A stretch of 64,000 nucleotides of DNA. Origin: Hydrogenophaga sp040372165 (GTDB lineage: Bacteria > Pseudomonadota > Gammaproteobacteria > Burkholderiales > Burkholderiaceae_C). Where the stretch lies: the NCBI RefSeq assembly GCF_040372165.1, contig NZ_BAABWG010000001.1, positions 930,001-994,000 on the forward strand, in the 5' to 3' direction. Under the pieces are notes generated by a model. That model had not been told where the DNA came from, searched no databases, and saw only the letters and a program-made list of their open reading frames with translations. Shown here piece after piece: positions 51,333 to 59,599 of this stretch (the first letter of the stretch is position 1; every line of letters starts with the position of its first letter). Made by a program: the position numbers and the translations under genes.

Positions 51333-51540
51333 TTCTTGTTTCTCCCTGCAATCGAACCAATAGATGCGATCGATGTCATTTTATTGCCCAGCCGGTGGAG
51401 ACTTGGCCGGCCCAACCTCCTGCCAAATTGCACTTTAGCTCCATCATGCGTGTCCTAGCCCCAGAAAAGCGGTCTGACCGTGACACAAAGTGCCACCCTG
51501 CCCTTCCCGTGTGCGCTCCTGGCCCGAATAGATCCGCGCT

Positions 51541-51906
51541 TCAGTGGGGGTCTTCCACCGCCTCGATCACCAACTGCTTCACAGCAACGCCCGCTGCCCT
51601 CACCATTGCCCTGACGCGCAGATCCTGCTCAACCTCGAGGCGCACCCTCTGGTGATAATCCAGGCCATCCGTGCTCCCCGCGTTGTGTGATTCGACTCGG
51701 CGTGTCCACTGGGTCAAGCCGTCGAACTCGACCGTCAGCTCGTGCCATGCACCGTTCGCACCCTCCGGGACGTTCACGAGCAAAGTGACATCCACATCCA
51801 GAATCCGTCGCCGTTCCAGCAAGGTGGGAATGTGCAGATGCGCAACAGAATCACTGCCTGCGTCAACTCGCCAGACCTCGGGAGGGTGATTTTGCGAAGA
51901 GACCAC
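51541..51906 (-). CDS. Small protein of unknown function
   Basis: This 121-residue soluble protein begins with a GTG (MVSSQNHPPEVWRVDAG) and contains LLVNVPEGANGAWHELTVEFDG and THR-type strands, with 'WTRRVESHNAGSTDGLDYHQRVRLEVEQDLRVRA' near the end. The composition is that of a real beta-rich protein. No ribosome site stands out before the start. It lies 208 bases upstream of the exported-protein gene on the same strand; nothing recognisable lies between. No family is recognised. Confidence 0.5.
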   Translation of the reverse strand: MVSSQNHPPEVWRVDAGSDSVAHLHIPTLLERRRILDVDVTLLVNVPEGANGAWHELTVEFDGLTQWTRRVESHNAGSTDGLDYHQRVRLEVEQDLRVRAMVRAAGVAVKQLVIEAVEDPH

Positions 51907-52198
51907 TGTGTTTCAGCCAAGAACAAGACGAAAAGAAGGTGGCGGCACAATGTGCAGCCGCGGTGAAAGGACCATATTTTAGAAAGTGCGGCTCAAGCCT
52001 CGGCCTCAGCCGACGAAACACAAGTAGCAGGTGATGCTTCTCACGCTTGAGGGAAGTACCTAAGGGCTTGCCCCGCTGCGCAATGGCTCAGCTTGGGGCT
52101 AAGATGCGTGACGTGGGAAATCTCCCAACGGTTCACAGTCGATAGCTGCTTGCCTGGCCGTGCCGGCACACAAGAACGGAGAAGGGATTGGAGCCAAC

Positions 52199-52723
52199 AT
52201 GAAGAGCCTGACCGACCACCTCACGGCGTACGCCGCCTATCACCGGGACGAACGCAATATTGCCACCCACATGGTTGGCGTTCCGTTGATCGTTCTGGCC
52301 ATTGCGACATTGCTGTCACGCCCTGTGCTATGGGAGGGACCGTTCCTTCCCCTGACGCCGGCCTTTGTGGTGGCCGCGGCCATCCTGCTTTTCTATTGTC
52401 TGCTCAACGCTGGCCTGGCCATCGTCATGGGGCTGGCCCTGGCACTTGCACTGGCTGGCGCCAGCTGGATTGCCCGTCAGGAAACCGTTTGGTGGCTGTC
52501 TGCAGGTATTGGCACGTTTGTGGTCGGCTGGGCGATCCAGTTTGTGGGGCACCTCTACGAAGGCCGCAAACCGGCTTTCATGGACGACGTTCGCAGTCTC
52601 CTGATTGGCCCGTTGTTCGTGATGGTCGAATGGCTCAACAAACTGGGCCTCTATCGCGGCGTTTTCCAGGAAATGGAAAGGCGCGCCGGGCCGGCAAAGT
52701 TCGACAGCTGCGGTGTGGCCTGA
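52199..52723 (+). CDS. Mpo1-like (DUF962) membrane protein
   Basis: This 174-residue membrane protein begins MKSLTDHLTAYAAYHRDERNIATHMVGVPL, the DUF962/Mpo1 signature with conserved His and Asn, and has QFVGHLYEGRKPAFMDD after the third helix. Yeast Mpo1 is an iron-dependent dioxygenase that shortens 2-hydroxy fatty acids; bacterial homologues are likely but not shown to do the same. Four membrane helices are visible. ATG 52199 has GGAG 9 bases upstream. The 292 bases before it hold no feature I can name. Confidence 0.85.
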   Translation: MKSLTDHLTAYAAYHRDERNIATHMVGVPLIVLAIATLLSRPVLWEGPFLPLTPAFVVAAAILLFYCLLNAGLAIVMGLALALALAGASWIARQETVWWLSAGIGTFVVGWAIQFVGHLYEGRKPAFMDDVRSLLIGPLFVMVEWLNKLGLYRGVFQEMERRAGPAKFDSCGVA

Positions 52724-52762
52724 CCCCAGCCACCACCCGCACTGCTGCGACTCAATCCTGAT

Positions 52763-53311
52763 TCAGACGTAAGCGGCCATTGGCTTGACGTGGCGCATGT
52801 GCAAGCTCAGACCCAAAGCTGCCATGTGTGTACTCTTTCGCCCCAGTATCTGCTCGGCCAAAGGCAGAAACTCGGTCTCTTCATAGTTGGCATGATCGGT
52901 GTAGTGCTGCACCAGTCTGTGAACATCCGAGACATCCAGCGTGGTGCTGTGGCCTTTTGACACCTGTTTCAAGCCCTTCTCCAGGCTCTTCCACAGGGTT
53001 TCGATCGACCGGTGCTCTTCAGTCAGGCGTTTGGCCATGGCCTTGACCTTTTCACGCTCTTCTCCTGCCTCGGCTGCTGCCATCACTGCAGGAAACAGCT
53101 CCCGCTCTTCCTCCAGGTGGTGCTCAAAGATTGCTTCCCGAAAAAACTCGAGAGACTCCTCTGCGATCTGACGCGCACGTGCGGCAGGCTCCAGCAGTGC
53201 AGGCAGCTCGTCCAACGACCGCAAACGCTTGGTAATGCCGGCATGGCAGTTGGAAAAATTGTTCAGGGGAGCCTGGGTGTCCAGGCCGGTGCTCTGATCA
53301 GGATGGGTCAT
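52763..53311 (-). CDS. Hemerythrin-like HHE metal-binding protein
   Basis: This 182-residue helical bundle protein has the iron-binding residues spread as in the hemerythrin HHE family: His in FSNCHAGI (N-terminal), HHLEEERELFP, EEHRSIETLW and HYTDHANYEETEFLP. Such proteins hold a di-iron centre and may sense or buffer oxygen, nitric oxide or iron. ATG 53311 has AGGAGG 7 bases upstream (GCAAGGAGGCAGCACC). It converges with the Mpo1-like gene. Confidence 0.87.
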   Translation of the reverse strand: MTHPDQSTGLDTQAPLNNFSNCHAGITKRLRSLDELPALLEPAARARQIAEESLEFFREAIFEHHLEEERELFPAVMAAAEAGEEREKVKAMAKRLTEEHRSIETLWKSLEKGLKQVSKGHSTTLDVSDVHRLVQHYTDHANYEETEFLPLAEQILGRKSTHMAALGLSLHMRHVKPMAAYV

Positions 53312-53453
53312 GGTGCTGCCTCCTTGCGTCCGGGGAACGAACATGAATCTGGTCTGGCTGCACGCGCCACCTCGGCGCACGCTCATCCAGACTGCTGATT
53401 CAGTGTACGGATTGCACTGGACGCCTGCTTGATGCAGGTCAAGCGCCGGCGCG

Positions 53454-53474
53454 AAAAGTCACCCGAAAGGTGAC
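53454..53474 (-). terminator. Terminator of the DUF808 gene
   Basis: On the minus strand GTCACC-TTTCG-GGTGAC forms a 6-bp stem followed by TTTT. It is directly after the DUF808 stop. The stem is short, so the prediction is moderate. Confidence 0.55.
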
Positions 53475-53482
53475 GACAGGCA

Positions 53483-54451
53483 TCAATGGGCAGGTTTGCC
53501 GCGCAGACGATTGAAGGTGTTCAGACCAAAGACCAGCGCCGCACCGGCGATGAAACCGGCCACCCCACCTGTGGCATTGCTGACCAGACCGCCGAGCGCT
53601 CCGAGCCCCTCGGACCAATGCTCCACTGCATGCCCCAGTGAGGGAATTCCGTGCAGGATGATCCCCCCGCCGACCAGAAACATGGCAATCGTGCCCACCA
53701 CGGAAAGCGTCTTCATCAGCTTCGGGGCCAGGGCCAGCAACGCTCTTCCTGCAGCCTGCGCTGCGCCGGACGCTTTCCGTGTGAGCGCCAGGCCAGCATC
53801 GTCGATCTTGACAATGCCTGCGACAAGACCATACACACCAAACGTCATGATCACGGCGATGCCCGCCACCACCGCCAGCCGCTGCATGAAGCTGGCGTCT
53901 GTCACCGTCCCGAGCGTGATCACAATGATCTCCGCAGAGAGGATGAAATCGGTTCGAATGGCGCCTTTGACCTTGGCTTTCTCGAAGGCGACCATATCCA
54001 GATCGGCGTTGGCGACCGCTTTGACCCGCTCTTCACGATGCGCGTCATCTTCGTGCTTGGGATGAAAGAAGGTGTGCAGCACTTTTTCGGCACCTTCAAA
54101 ACACAGGAACAAGCCGCCGAGCATCAGCAAAGGCGTGATGGCCCAGGGCGCAACGGCACTGATGGCCAGGGCCGCCGGCACGAGAATCGCCTTGTTGAGC
54201 ATGGAGCCTTTGAAGACGGCCCATACCACTGGCAACTCCCGGTCTGCCTTGACGCCTGTGACTTGCTGCGCATTGAGCGCCAGGTCATCCCCCAGCACGC
54301 CGGCTGTCTTCTTGGCGGCGACCTGGGTCATGGCCGAGACATCGTCAGCAGCAGCAATGCCTTGTCGGGCCGCCACCTTGGTCATGGTGGCGATGTCGTC
54401 AAGCAAAGTGGCGATATCGTCAATGAGAGCGAGCAGACTGGAGGCGGCCAT
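53483..54451 (-). CDS. DUF808/YedI-type membrane protein
   Basis: This 322-residue integral membrane protein has the DUF808 (YedI) layout: an N-terminal ASSLLALIDDIATLLDDIATMTKVAARQ segment, GDDLALNAQQVTG, then about six helices, with LLMLGGLFLCFEGAEKVLHTF in the middle. A His/Asp/Glu-rich cytoplasmic loop (HPKHEDDAHREE) follows. The function of the family is not known to me. It lies 91 bases downstream of purL in the same direction. Confidence 0.85.
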   Translation of the reverse strand: MAASSLLALIDDIATLLDDIATMTKVAARQGIAAADDVSAMTQVAAKKTAGVLGDDLALNAQQVTGVKADRELPVVWAVFKGSMLNKAILVPAALAISAVAPWAITPLLMLGGLFLCFEGAEKVLHTFFHPKHEDDAHREERVKAVANADLDMVAFEKAKVKGAIRTDFILSAEIIVITLGTVTDASFMQRLAVVAGIAVIMTFGVYGLVAGIVKIDDAGLALTRKASGAAQAAGRALLALAPKLMKTLSVVGTIAMFLVGGGIILHGIPSLGHAVEHWSEGLGALGGLVSNATGGVAGFIAGAALVFGLNTFNRLRGKPAH

Positions 54452-54542
54452 GGTATTTCGGGCTCGAAGAGAGCCAAAACAGAGTCAGAACAGAGTCAAA
54501 GCCAAGTCAACGCTGATCCAAAAGAATCAACCTCGTCCAAGC

Positions 54543-57500
54543 TTACCCTACCCAACGGCGGGCATTGCGCCACAGCCGCATCCATGGGCTAAGGGCATCA
54601 ATGTCACCTGCTGCAACATGGTCCACCCAGCTCATCTGGATATTGCGGAAGACACGCTCGGGGTGCGGCATCATGGCCGTGAAACGACCATCGGCCGTGG
54701 TCACGCCCGTGAGGCCTGCCGGGCTGCCGTTCGGATTGAACGGATAGCGCTCGGTCGCGGCACCCGTGTTGTCCACGTAGCGCATGGCGTTGATGACCTT
54801 GGTCTGGTCACCCCGGTGCTTGAAGTTGGCATAGCCTTCACCATGCGCCACCGCAATGGGCAATCGGCTGCCAGCCATGTCCTGCAGGAAGATGCTGGGA
54901 GACTCCAGCACCTCTACCATGGACAGTCGTGCCTCAAAACGCTCACTCTCGTTGGTGGTGAAACGTGGCCAGTCCTGGGCGCCCGGGATGATGTCGGCCA
55001 ATTCGGCAAACATCTGGCAGCCGTTGCACACGCCCAGGCCAAAGGTGTCGCTCCGACCAAAGAAGGCCTTGAACTGGTCTGACAAGCCAGCGTTGAAGGT
55101 GATGCTGCGGGCCCAGCCGATACCGGCACCCAGCGTGTCACCATAACTGAAGCCACCGCAAGCCACCACGCCCTTGAATTGGTCGAGGTTGGCGCGGCCG
55201 CTTTGCAGGTCTGTCATATGGACGTCCACTGACTCGAAGCCCGCCTTGTCAAAGGCATAAGCCATCTCGACGTGCGAGTTGACACCCTGCTCTCGCAGAA
55301 TCGCCACCTTGGGGCGTGCCAGGTTCAGAAATGGCGCTGCCACGTCTTCGCGCGGATCAAAACTCAGCGCCACGTGCATGCCGGGATCGGTGGCGTCACC
55401 GGCAGCAGCATGCTCGGAATCGGCACACGCCGGGTTGTCGCGCTGCTGGTTGATCTTCCAGCTCACGCTGTCCCAGACTTGTTGGAGGTCGGTCAGGCTG
55501 GCGCTGAACACGGCTTTGGTGTCGCGCCACACCTGAAGCTGGCCCTTGCCTGCATCCATGGATGACGATGCGGGGCGCGTTTTGCCGACAAAGTGGCTGT
55601 GCTTGGACAGGCCGTGCTCGCGCAAGGTCTGCATGACCTCGTTGCGCACCGCCGTGGGCACCTGCAGCACCACGCCCAGCTCCTCGCTGAACAAGGCCTT
55701 GAGCGTGAGCTCTTCGCGGCGTGCGCTGACCTGGGACGCCCAGTTCTTCGCATCGCCGGCGTCCATGCGGCTGTCAGAAATGCCGTCGCCTTCGGTGACC
55801 AGCATGTCCACGTTCAGCGCCACGCCCACCTGGCCAGCAAAGGCCATTTCAGCCACGGCGGCCAGCAGGCCACCGTCGGAGCGGTCGTGGTAGGCCAGGA
55901 TTTGGCCCTTGGCACGCAAGGCGTTCACGGCGTCGACCAGATGGATCAGGTCTTGCGCATCGTCCAGGTCAGGAACGGCATCGCCCGGCTGGCCCAGGGT
56001 CTGACCCAGGATGGAGCCACCCATGCGGTTCTGGCCCTTGCCCAGGTCCACCAGGACCAAGGTGGTGTCTTCGGTTTCGCGGTCCAGCTGTGGCGTCAAA
56101 GTGCCGCGCACGTCGGCCAGTGTGGCGAAGGCGGTGATGATCAAACTGACAGGAGACGTGACCTTTCGGCGCTCGCCGGTGCTGTCGGTCCATTGGGTGC
56201 GCATGGACAGGCTGTCCTTGCCCACCGGGATACTGATCCCCAGCGTCGGGCACAACTCCATGCCCACCGCCTTGACCGTGGCATACAGGTCGGCATCTTC
56301 GCCCTCTTCTCCGCAGGCAGCCATCCAGTTCGCGCTCAGCTTGACGCGGGACAGCTCAATCGGTGCTGCCAGCAGGTTGGTGATGGATTCGGCCACCGAC
56401 ATGCGGCCGGAAGCTGCCGCGTCAAACGCGGCCAGCGGCGTGCGCTCGCCCATGCTCATGGCCTCGCCCGCAAAGCCAGCATAGTCGGCCAGCGTCACGG
56501 CGCAGTCGGCCACAGGAACCTGCCAGGGACCGACCATCTGGTCACGATGGGACAAGCCACCCACAGCACGGTCGCCAATGGTGACGAGGAAGCGCTTGGA
56601 CGCGACCGTGGGGTGGCTGAGCACATCGATCACGGCCTTTTGCAGATCGACGCCGGTAAGATCCATCGGCTGGAGCGCACGTTCGACCGTTTTCACGTCG
56701 CGGTGCATCTTGGGCGGCTTGCCCAGGAGAACATCCATAGGCATGTTCACCGCGGCCCCCACGCTCCCCACTGCGTGTGGTTCGCTGCCCCCCGAGGGGG
56801 CTGTGCTTGCTTGGGACGGCCCGGCGCTGCGCACGGCCTCTTCATTTGCCACAGTAAGATGGCGCTCTTCTGTGGCCACCCCCACCACCGCGAACGGGCA
56901 ACGCTCACGCTCGCAGAAGGCCTTGAACTGTTCCAGAGACTCAGGTGCAATCGCCAGCACATAACGTTCCTGGCTTTCGTTGCACCAGATCTCCTTGGGC
57001 GCCAGGCCGCTCTCTTCCAGTGGCACGGCACGCAGATCAAAGCGCGCACCACGGCCGGCGTCGTTCACCAGCTCGGGGAAAGCATTGGACAAGCCTCCCG
57101 CACCCACGTCGTGGATGAACAGCACCGGGTTCTTCTCGCCCTGCGCCCAGCAGTGGTTGATAACCTCCTGCGCGCGCCTTTCAATTTCGGGGTTGCCGCG
57201 TTGGACCGAATCAAAGTCCAGCGAAGCGGCGTTGGTGCCGGTGGCCATGGAGCTGGCTGCACCACCACCCATGCCGATCTTCATGCCCGGGCCGCCGAGC
57301 TGGATCAGCAACGTGCCGGCCGGAAAATCGATTTTCTTGGTCTGACCGGCGTCGATCTGGCCCAGACCGCCCGCGATCATGATGGGCTTGTGGTAGCCGC
57401 GCTGCACCCCTGCCACTTCCTGTTCGTACTCGCGGAAATAGCCCAGCAGGTTGGGTCGACCGAACTCATTGTTGAAGGCCGCTCCACCCAGCGGGCCTTC

Positions 57501-58643
57501 CGTCATGATTTGCAGTGGGCTGGCAATGTGCTCTGGCTTGCCGTCCGCGTTGTCGCTCAGACCGCCCCAGAGTTTGGAGACGGTGAAACCGGTCAAACCG
57601 GCCTTGGGCTTGGAGCCACGGCCAGTCGCGCCTTCGTCGCGGATCTCGCCGCCGGCACCAGTGGCGGCGCCGGGGAACGGGGAAATGGCGGTGGGATGGT
57701 TGTGCGTCTCCACCTTCATGAGCACATGGTGCTCTGCCGGCTCGGCCACATAGCTGGGCGCGGCAGACGTATCCGTGATGCGCGCCACATAGCGCTCCAT
57801 CTGGTGCCCGGTCATGATGGAGGCGTTGTCGGAATAGGCCACCACCGTGTGCTGTGGGCTCGTCTGGTGCGTATGCCGGATCATGCCGAACAGGCTCTTG
57901 TCCTGCAGCACGCCATCGATCGTGAACTGGGCGTTGAAGATCTTGTGGCGGCAGTGCTCGCTGTTCGCCTGGGCAAACATCATCAGCTCAACGTCCGTGG
58001 GATTACGCCCCAGACCCTTGAAAGCGTCCACCAGGTAATCGATTTCGTCATCCGCCAGCGCCAGCCCCCACTCGACGTTGGCCTTTTCCAGCGCCGTGCG
58101 GCCACCGGCCAACACGTCCACATGTTCCATGGGCGCAGGGTGCAACTCGGTGAATAAGGCCTCAGCCTGCGCCTTGTCGGTGCTGACGTTTTCGGTCATG
58201 CGGTCGTGCAACAGTCCGGCCACGGCTTGCAGTTGTGCCTCGGTCAGCGCTGCCTTGGACAACAAGCCCTTTTTCAGGCCAATGCGAAACTCCACCAGCC
58301 GCTCCACCCGGTGCAGTGCAATGCCGCAATTGTGGGCAATATCCGTGGCCTTGGACGCCCAGGGCGAAACCGTACCCAGGCGGGGCATGACATACAGGGA
58401 TGGCGCCCCGCCCTCGCCCGCTGTCAGGTGCGCAGGCGAAGCCGGTTCGCCGTACGTCAGCAGATTGCCCAGGTGATCCAGCGTATCGGCGTCGGGCTCG
58501 CTGTCGAACGAGGCCAGATGGACAAAGCGGGCGCTCAGGTCGGTGATCTTGTCGGAAATGGCTGCAAGACGAGGCAGCAGTTGCTGGACTTTGAAGTCAC
58601 TGATGGCGTTACCACCATCGAAAAAGCGCAGGTGCAGGGACAC
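54543..58643 (-). CDS. purL: Phosphoribosylformylglycinamidine synthase, with an extra GC-rich insert
   Basis: PurL (1366 residues) converts FGAR to FGAM with ATP and glutamine in purine synthesis. The N-terminal domain, the FGAM synthetase halves and the C-terminal glutamine amidotransferase are all present; the amidotransferase nucleophile is Cys1206 in GVCNGCQ. E. coli PurL has 1295 residues. Part of the excess is a 34-residue stretch of low-complexity sequence (about 599-632, AVRSAGPSQASTAPSGGSEP and following) between the conserved EERHLTV and MPMDVLLGKPPKM, coded by a GC-rich palindromic DNA block at 56751-56840. GTG 58643 is the start. It diverges from map. Confidence 0.95.
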   Translation of the reverse strand: MSLHLRFFDGGNAISDFKVQQLLPRLAAISDKITDLSARFVHLASFDSEPDADTLDHLGNLLTYGEPASPAHLTAGEGGAPSLYVMPRLGTVSPWASKATDIAHNCGIALHRVERLVEFRIGLKKGLLSKAALTEAQLQAVAGLLHDRMTENVSTDKAQAEALFTELHPAPMEHVDVLAGGRTALEKANVEWGLALADDEIDYLVDAFKGLGRNPTDVELMMFAQANSEHCRHKIFNAQFTIDGVLQDKSLFGMIRHTHQTSPQHTVVAYSDNASIMTGHQMERYVARITDTSAAPSYVAEPAEHHVLMKVETHNHPTAISPFPGAATGAGGEIRDEGATGRGSKPKAGLTGFTVSKLWGGLSDNADGKPEHIASPLQIMTEGPLGGAAFNNEFGRPNLLGYFREYEQEVAGVQRGYHKPIMIAGGLGQIDAGQTKKIDFPAGTLLIQLGGPGMKIGMGGGAASSMATGTNAASLDFDSVQRGNPEIERRAQEVINHCWAQGEKNPVLFIHDVGAGGLSNAFPELVNDAGRGARFDLRAVPLEESGLAPKEIWCNESQERYVLAIAPESLEQFKAFCERERCPFAVVGVATEERHLTVANEEAVRSAGPSQASTAPSGGSEPHAVGSVGAAVNMPMDVLLGKPPKMHRDVKTVERALQPMDLTGVDLQKAVIDVLSHPTVASKRFLVTIGDRAVGGLSHRDQMVGPWQVPVADCAVTLADYAGFAGEAMSMGERTPLAAFDAAASGRMSVAESITNLLAAPIELSRVKLSANWMAACGEEGEDADLYATVKAVGMELCPTLGISIPVGKDSLSMRTQWTDSTGERRKVTSPVSLIITAFATLADVRGTLTPQLDRETEDTTLVLVDLGKGQNRMGGSILGQTLGQPGDAVPDLDDAQDLIHLVDAVNALRAKGQILAYHDRSDGGLLAAVAEMAFAGQVGVALNVDMLVTEGDGISDSRMDAGDAKNWASQVSARREELTLKALFSEELGVVLQVPTAVRNEVMQTLREHGLSKHSHFVGKTRPASSSMDAGKGQLQVWRDTKAVFSASLTDLQQVWDSVSWKINQQRDNPACADSEHAAAGDATDPGMHVALSFDPREDVAAPFLNLARPKVAILREQGVNSHVEMAYAFDKAGFESVDVHMTDLQSGRANLDQFKGVVACGGFSYGDTLGAGIGWARSITFNAGLSDQFKAFFGRSDTFGLGVCNGCQMFAELADIIPGAQDWPRFTTNESERFEARLSMVEVLESPSIFLQDMAGSRLPIAVAHGEGYANFKHRGDQTKVINAMRYVDNTGAATERYPFNPNGSPAGLTGVTTADGRFTAMMPHPERVFRNIQMSWVDHVAAGDIDALSPWMRLWRNARRWVG
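56751..56840. repeat. GC-rich palindromic element inserted in frame within purL
   Basis: This block of about 90 bases differs from the rest of purL in its long C and G runs. A hairpin GCCCCC-TCG-GGGGGC (56787-56801) lies at its centre, and a second imperfect one (CCAC … GTGG) to the left. It encodes a Ser/Gly/Ala/Pro-rich peptide that breaks a conserved region. From memory it resembles G/C-rich repeats scattered between genes in Comamonadaceae; only one copy is present here, so the repeat nature is not proven by this window. Confidence 0.6.
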
Positions 58644-58771
58644 GTTGGGGCCTGTGTAGCGTGGGAGATGGAACCGGCGGGCGGGAAAACCCCGATTTTA
58701 CCCGCGCCGACTGCACTGCTTTGCATGTCGACCCGTGAAACGCGGTCTACACAATGGGATAATTTGCAACC

Positions 58772-59599
58772 ATGAGCATTACCTACAAAGACGCAGCCGG
58801 CATCGAAGCCATGCGAGTGGCCTGCCGCCTGGCTTCCGAAGTTCTCGACTACCTCACACCCCTGATCCAGCCGGGTATCACGACCGGAGAGATCGATCGC
58901 CTGGCGGCCGAGTACATGAAGAAGCAAGGCACGGTCTCTGCCACCATCGGCTATGCCCCGCCGGGTTACCCACCCTTTCCCGGCCACCTGTGCACATCGG
59001 TCAATCAGGTGGTCTGCCACGGCATTCCGGGCGACAAGGTGCTCAAGAAGGGCGACATCGTCAACGTTGATGTCACCGTCATCAAGGATGGCTGGTTTGG
59101 CGACACCAGCCGGATGTTCCTGATCGGAGGTGAAGATGCTGCCAGTATCCAGGCCAAACGTCTTTGCCAAATCACCTTCGATGCCATGTGGAAAGGTATT
59201 GAAGTTGTCCGCCCGGGCGCACGCCTCGGTGACATCGGCCATGTCATTCAGACGTTTGCAGAAGGCGCTGGCTTTTCAGTGGTGCGTGAATTTTGCGGCC
59301 ATGGCATTGGCCAGAAATTCCATGAAGAGCCCCAGGTTCTGCACTACGGCAAGCCAGGCACGCTGACCGAGCTCAAGCCCGGCATGATCTTCACCATCGA
59401 GCCCATGATCAATGCTGGCAAGCGTGACATCAAGGAAATGAACGACGGCTGGACGATCACCACTCGCGACCGTTCGCTTTCGGCACAATGGGAGCACACG
59501 GTGCTGGTCACAGAGACCGGCTACGACGTCCTGACGGTTTCCGAAGGGGCTCCACCACCACCAGCCTTTATTGGAGCCACCGCTGGATCGGGGGCCTGA
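58772..59599 (+). CDS. map: Methionine aminopeptidase, type I
   Basis: This 275-residue enzyme removes the N-terminal methionine from new proteins. The type I motifs are intact: the metal-binding Asp in KGDIVNVDVTVIKDGWFGDTSRMF, His in EFCGHGIGQKFHEEP, and Glu in FTIEPMINAG. There is no zinc-finger extension. It diverges from purL, and its stop overlaps the start of glnD by one base (TGATG). Confidence 0.96.
   Translation: MSITYKDAAGIEAMRVACRLASEVLDYLTPLIQPGITTGEIDRLAAEYMKKQGTVSATIGYAPPGYPPFPGHLCTSVNQVVCHGIPGDKVLKKGDIVNVDVTVIKDGWFGDTSRMFLIGGEDAASIQAKRLCQITFDAMWKGIEVVRPGARLGDIGHVIQTFAEGAGFSVVREFCGHGIGQKFHEEPQVLHYGKPGTLTELKPGMIFTIEPMINAGKRDIKEMNDGWTITTRDRSLSAQWEHTVLVTETGYDVLTVSEGAPPPPAFIGATAGSGA

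Noticed and set aside
55593..58157. A very long open frame (over 850 codons) on the plus strand, antisense to purL
   Set aside because: It mirrors the purL frame; high-GC codon bias removes stops from one antisense frame. The translation is His/Gln/Arg-rich with no motif, and purL is complete on the other strand.
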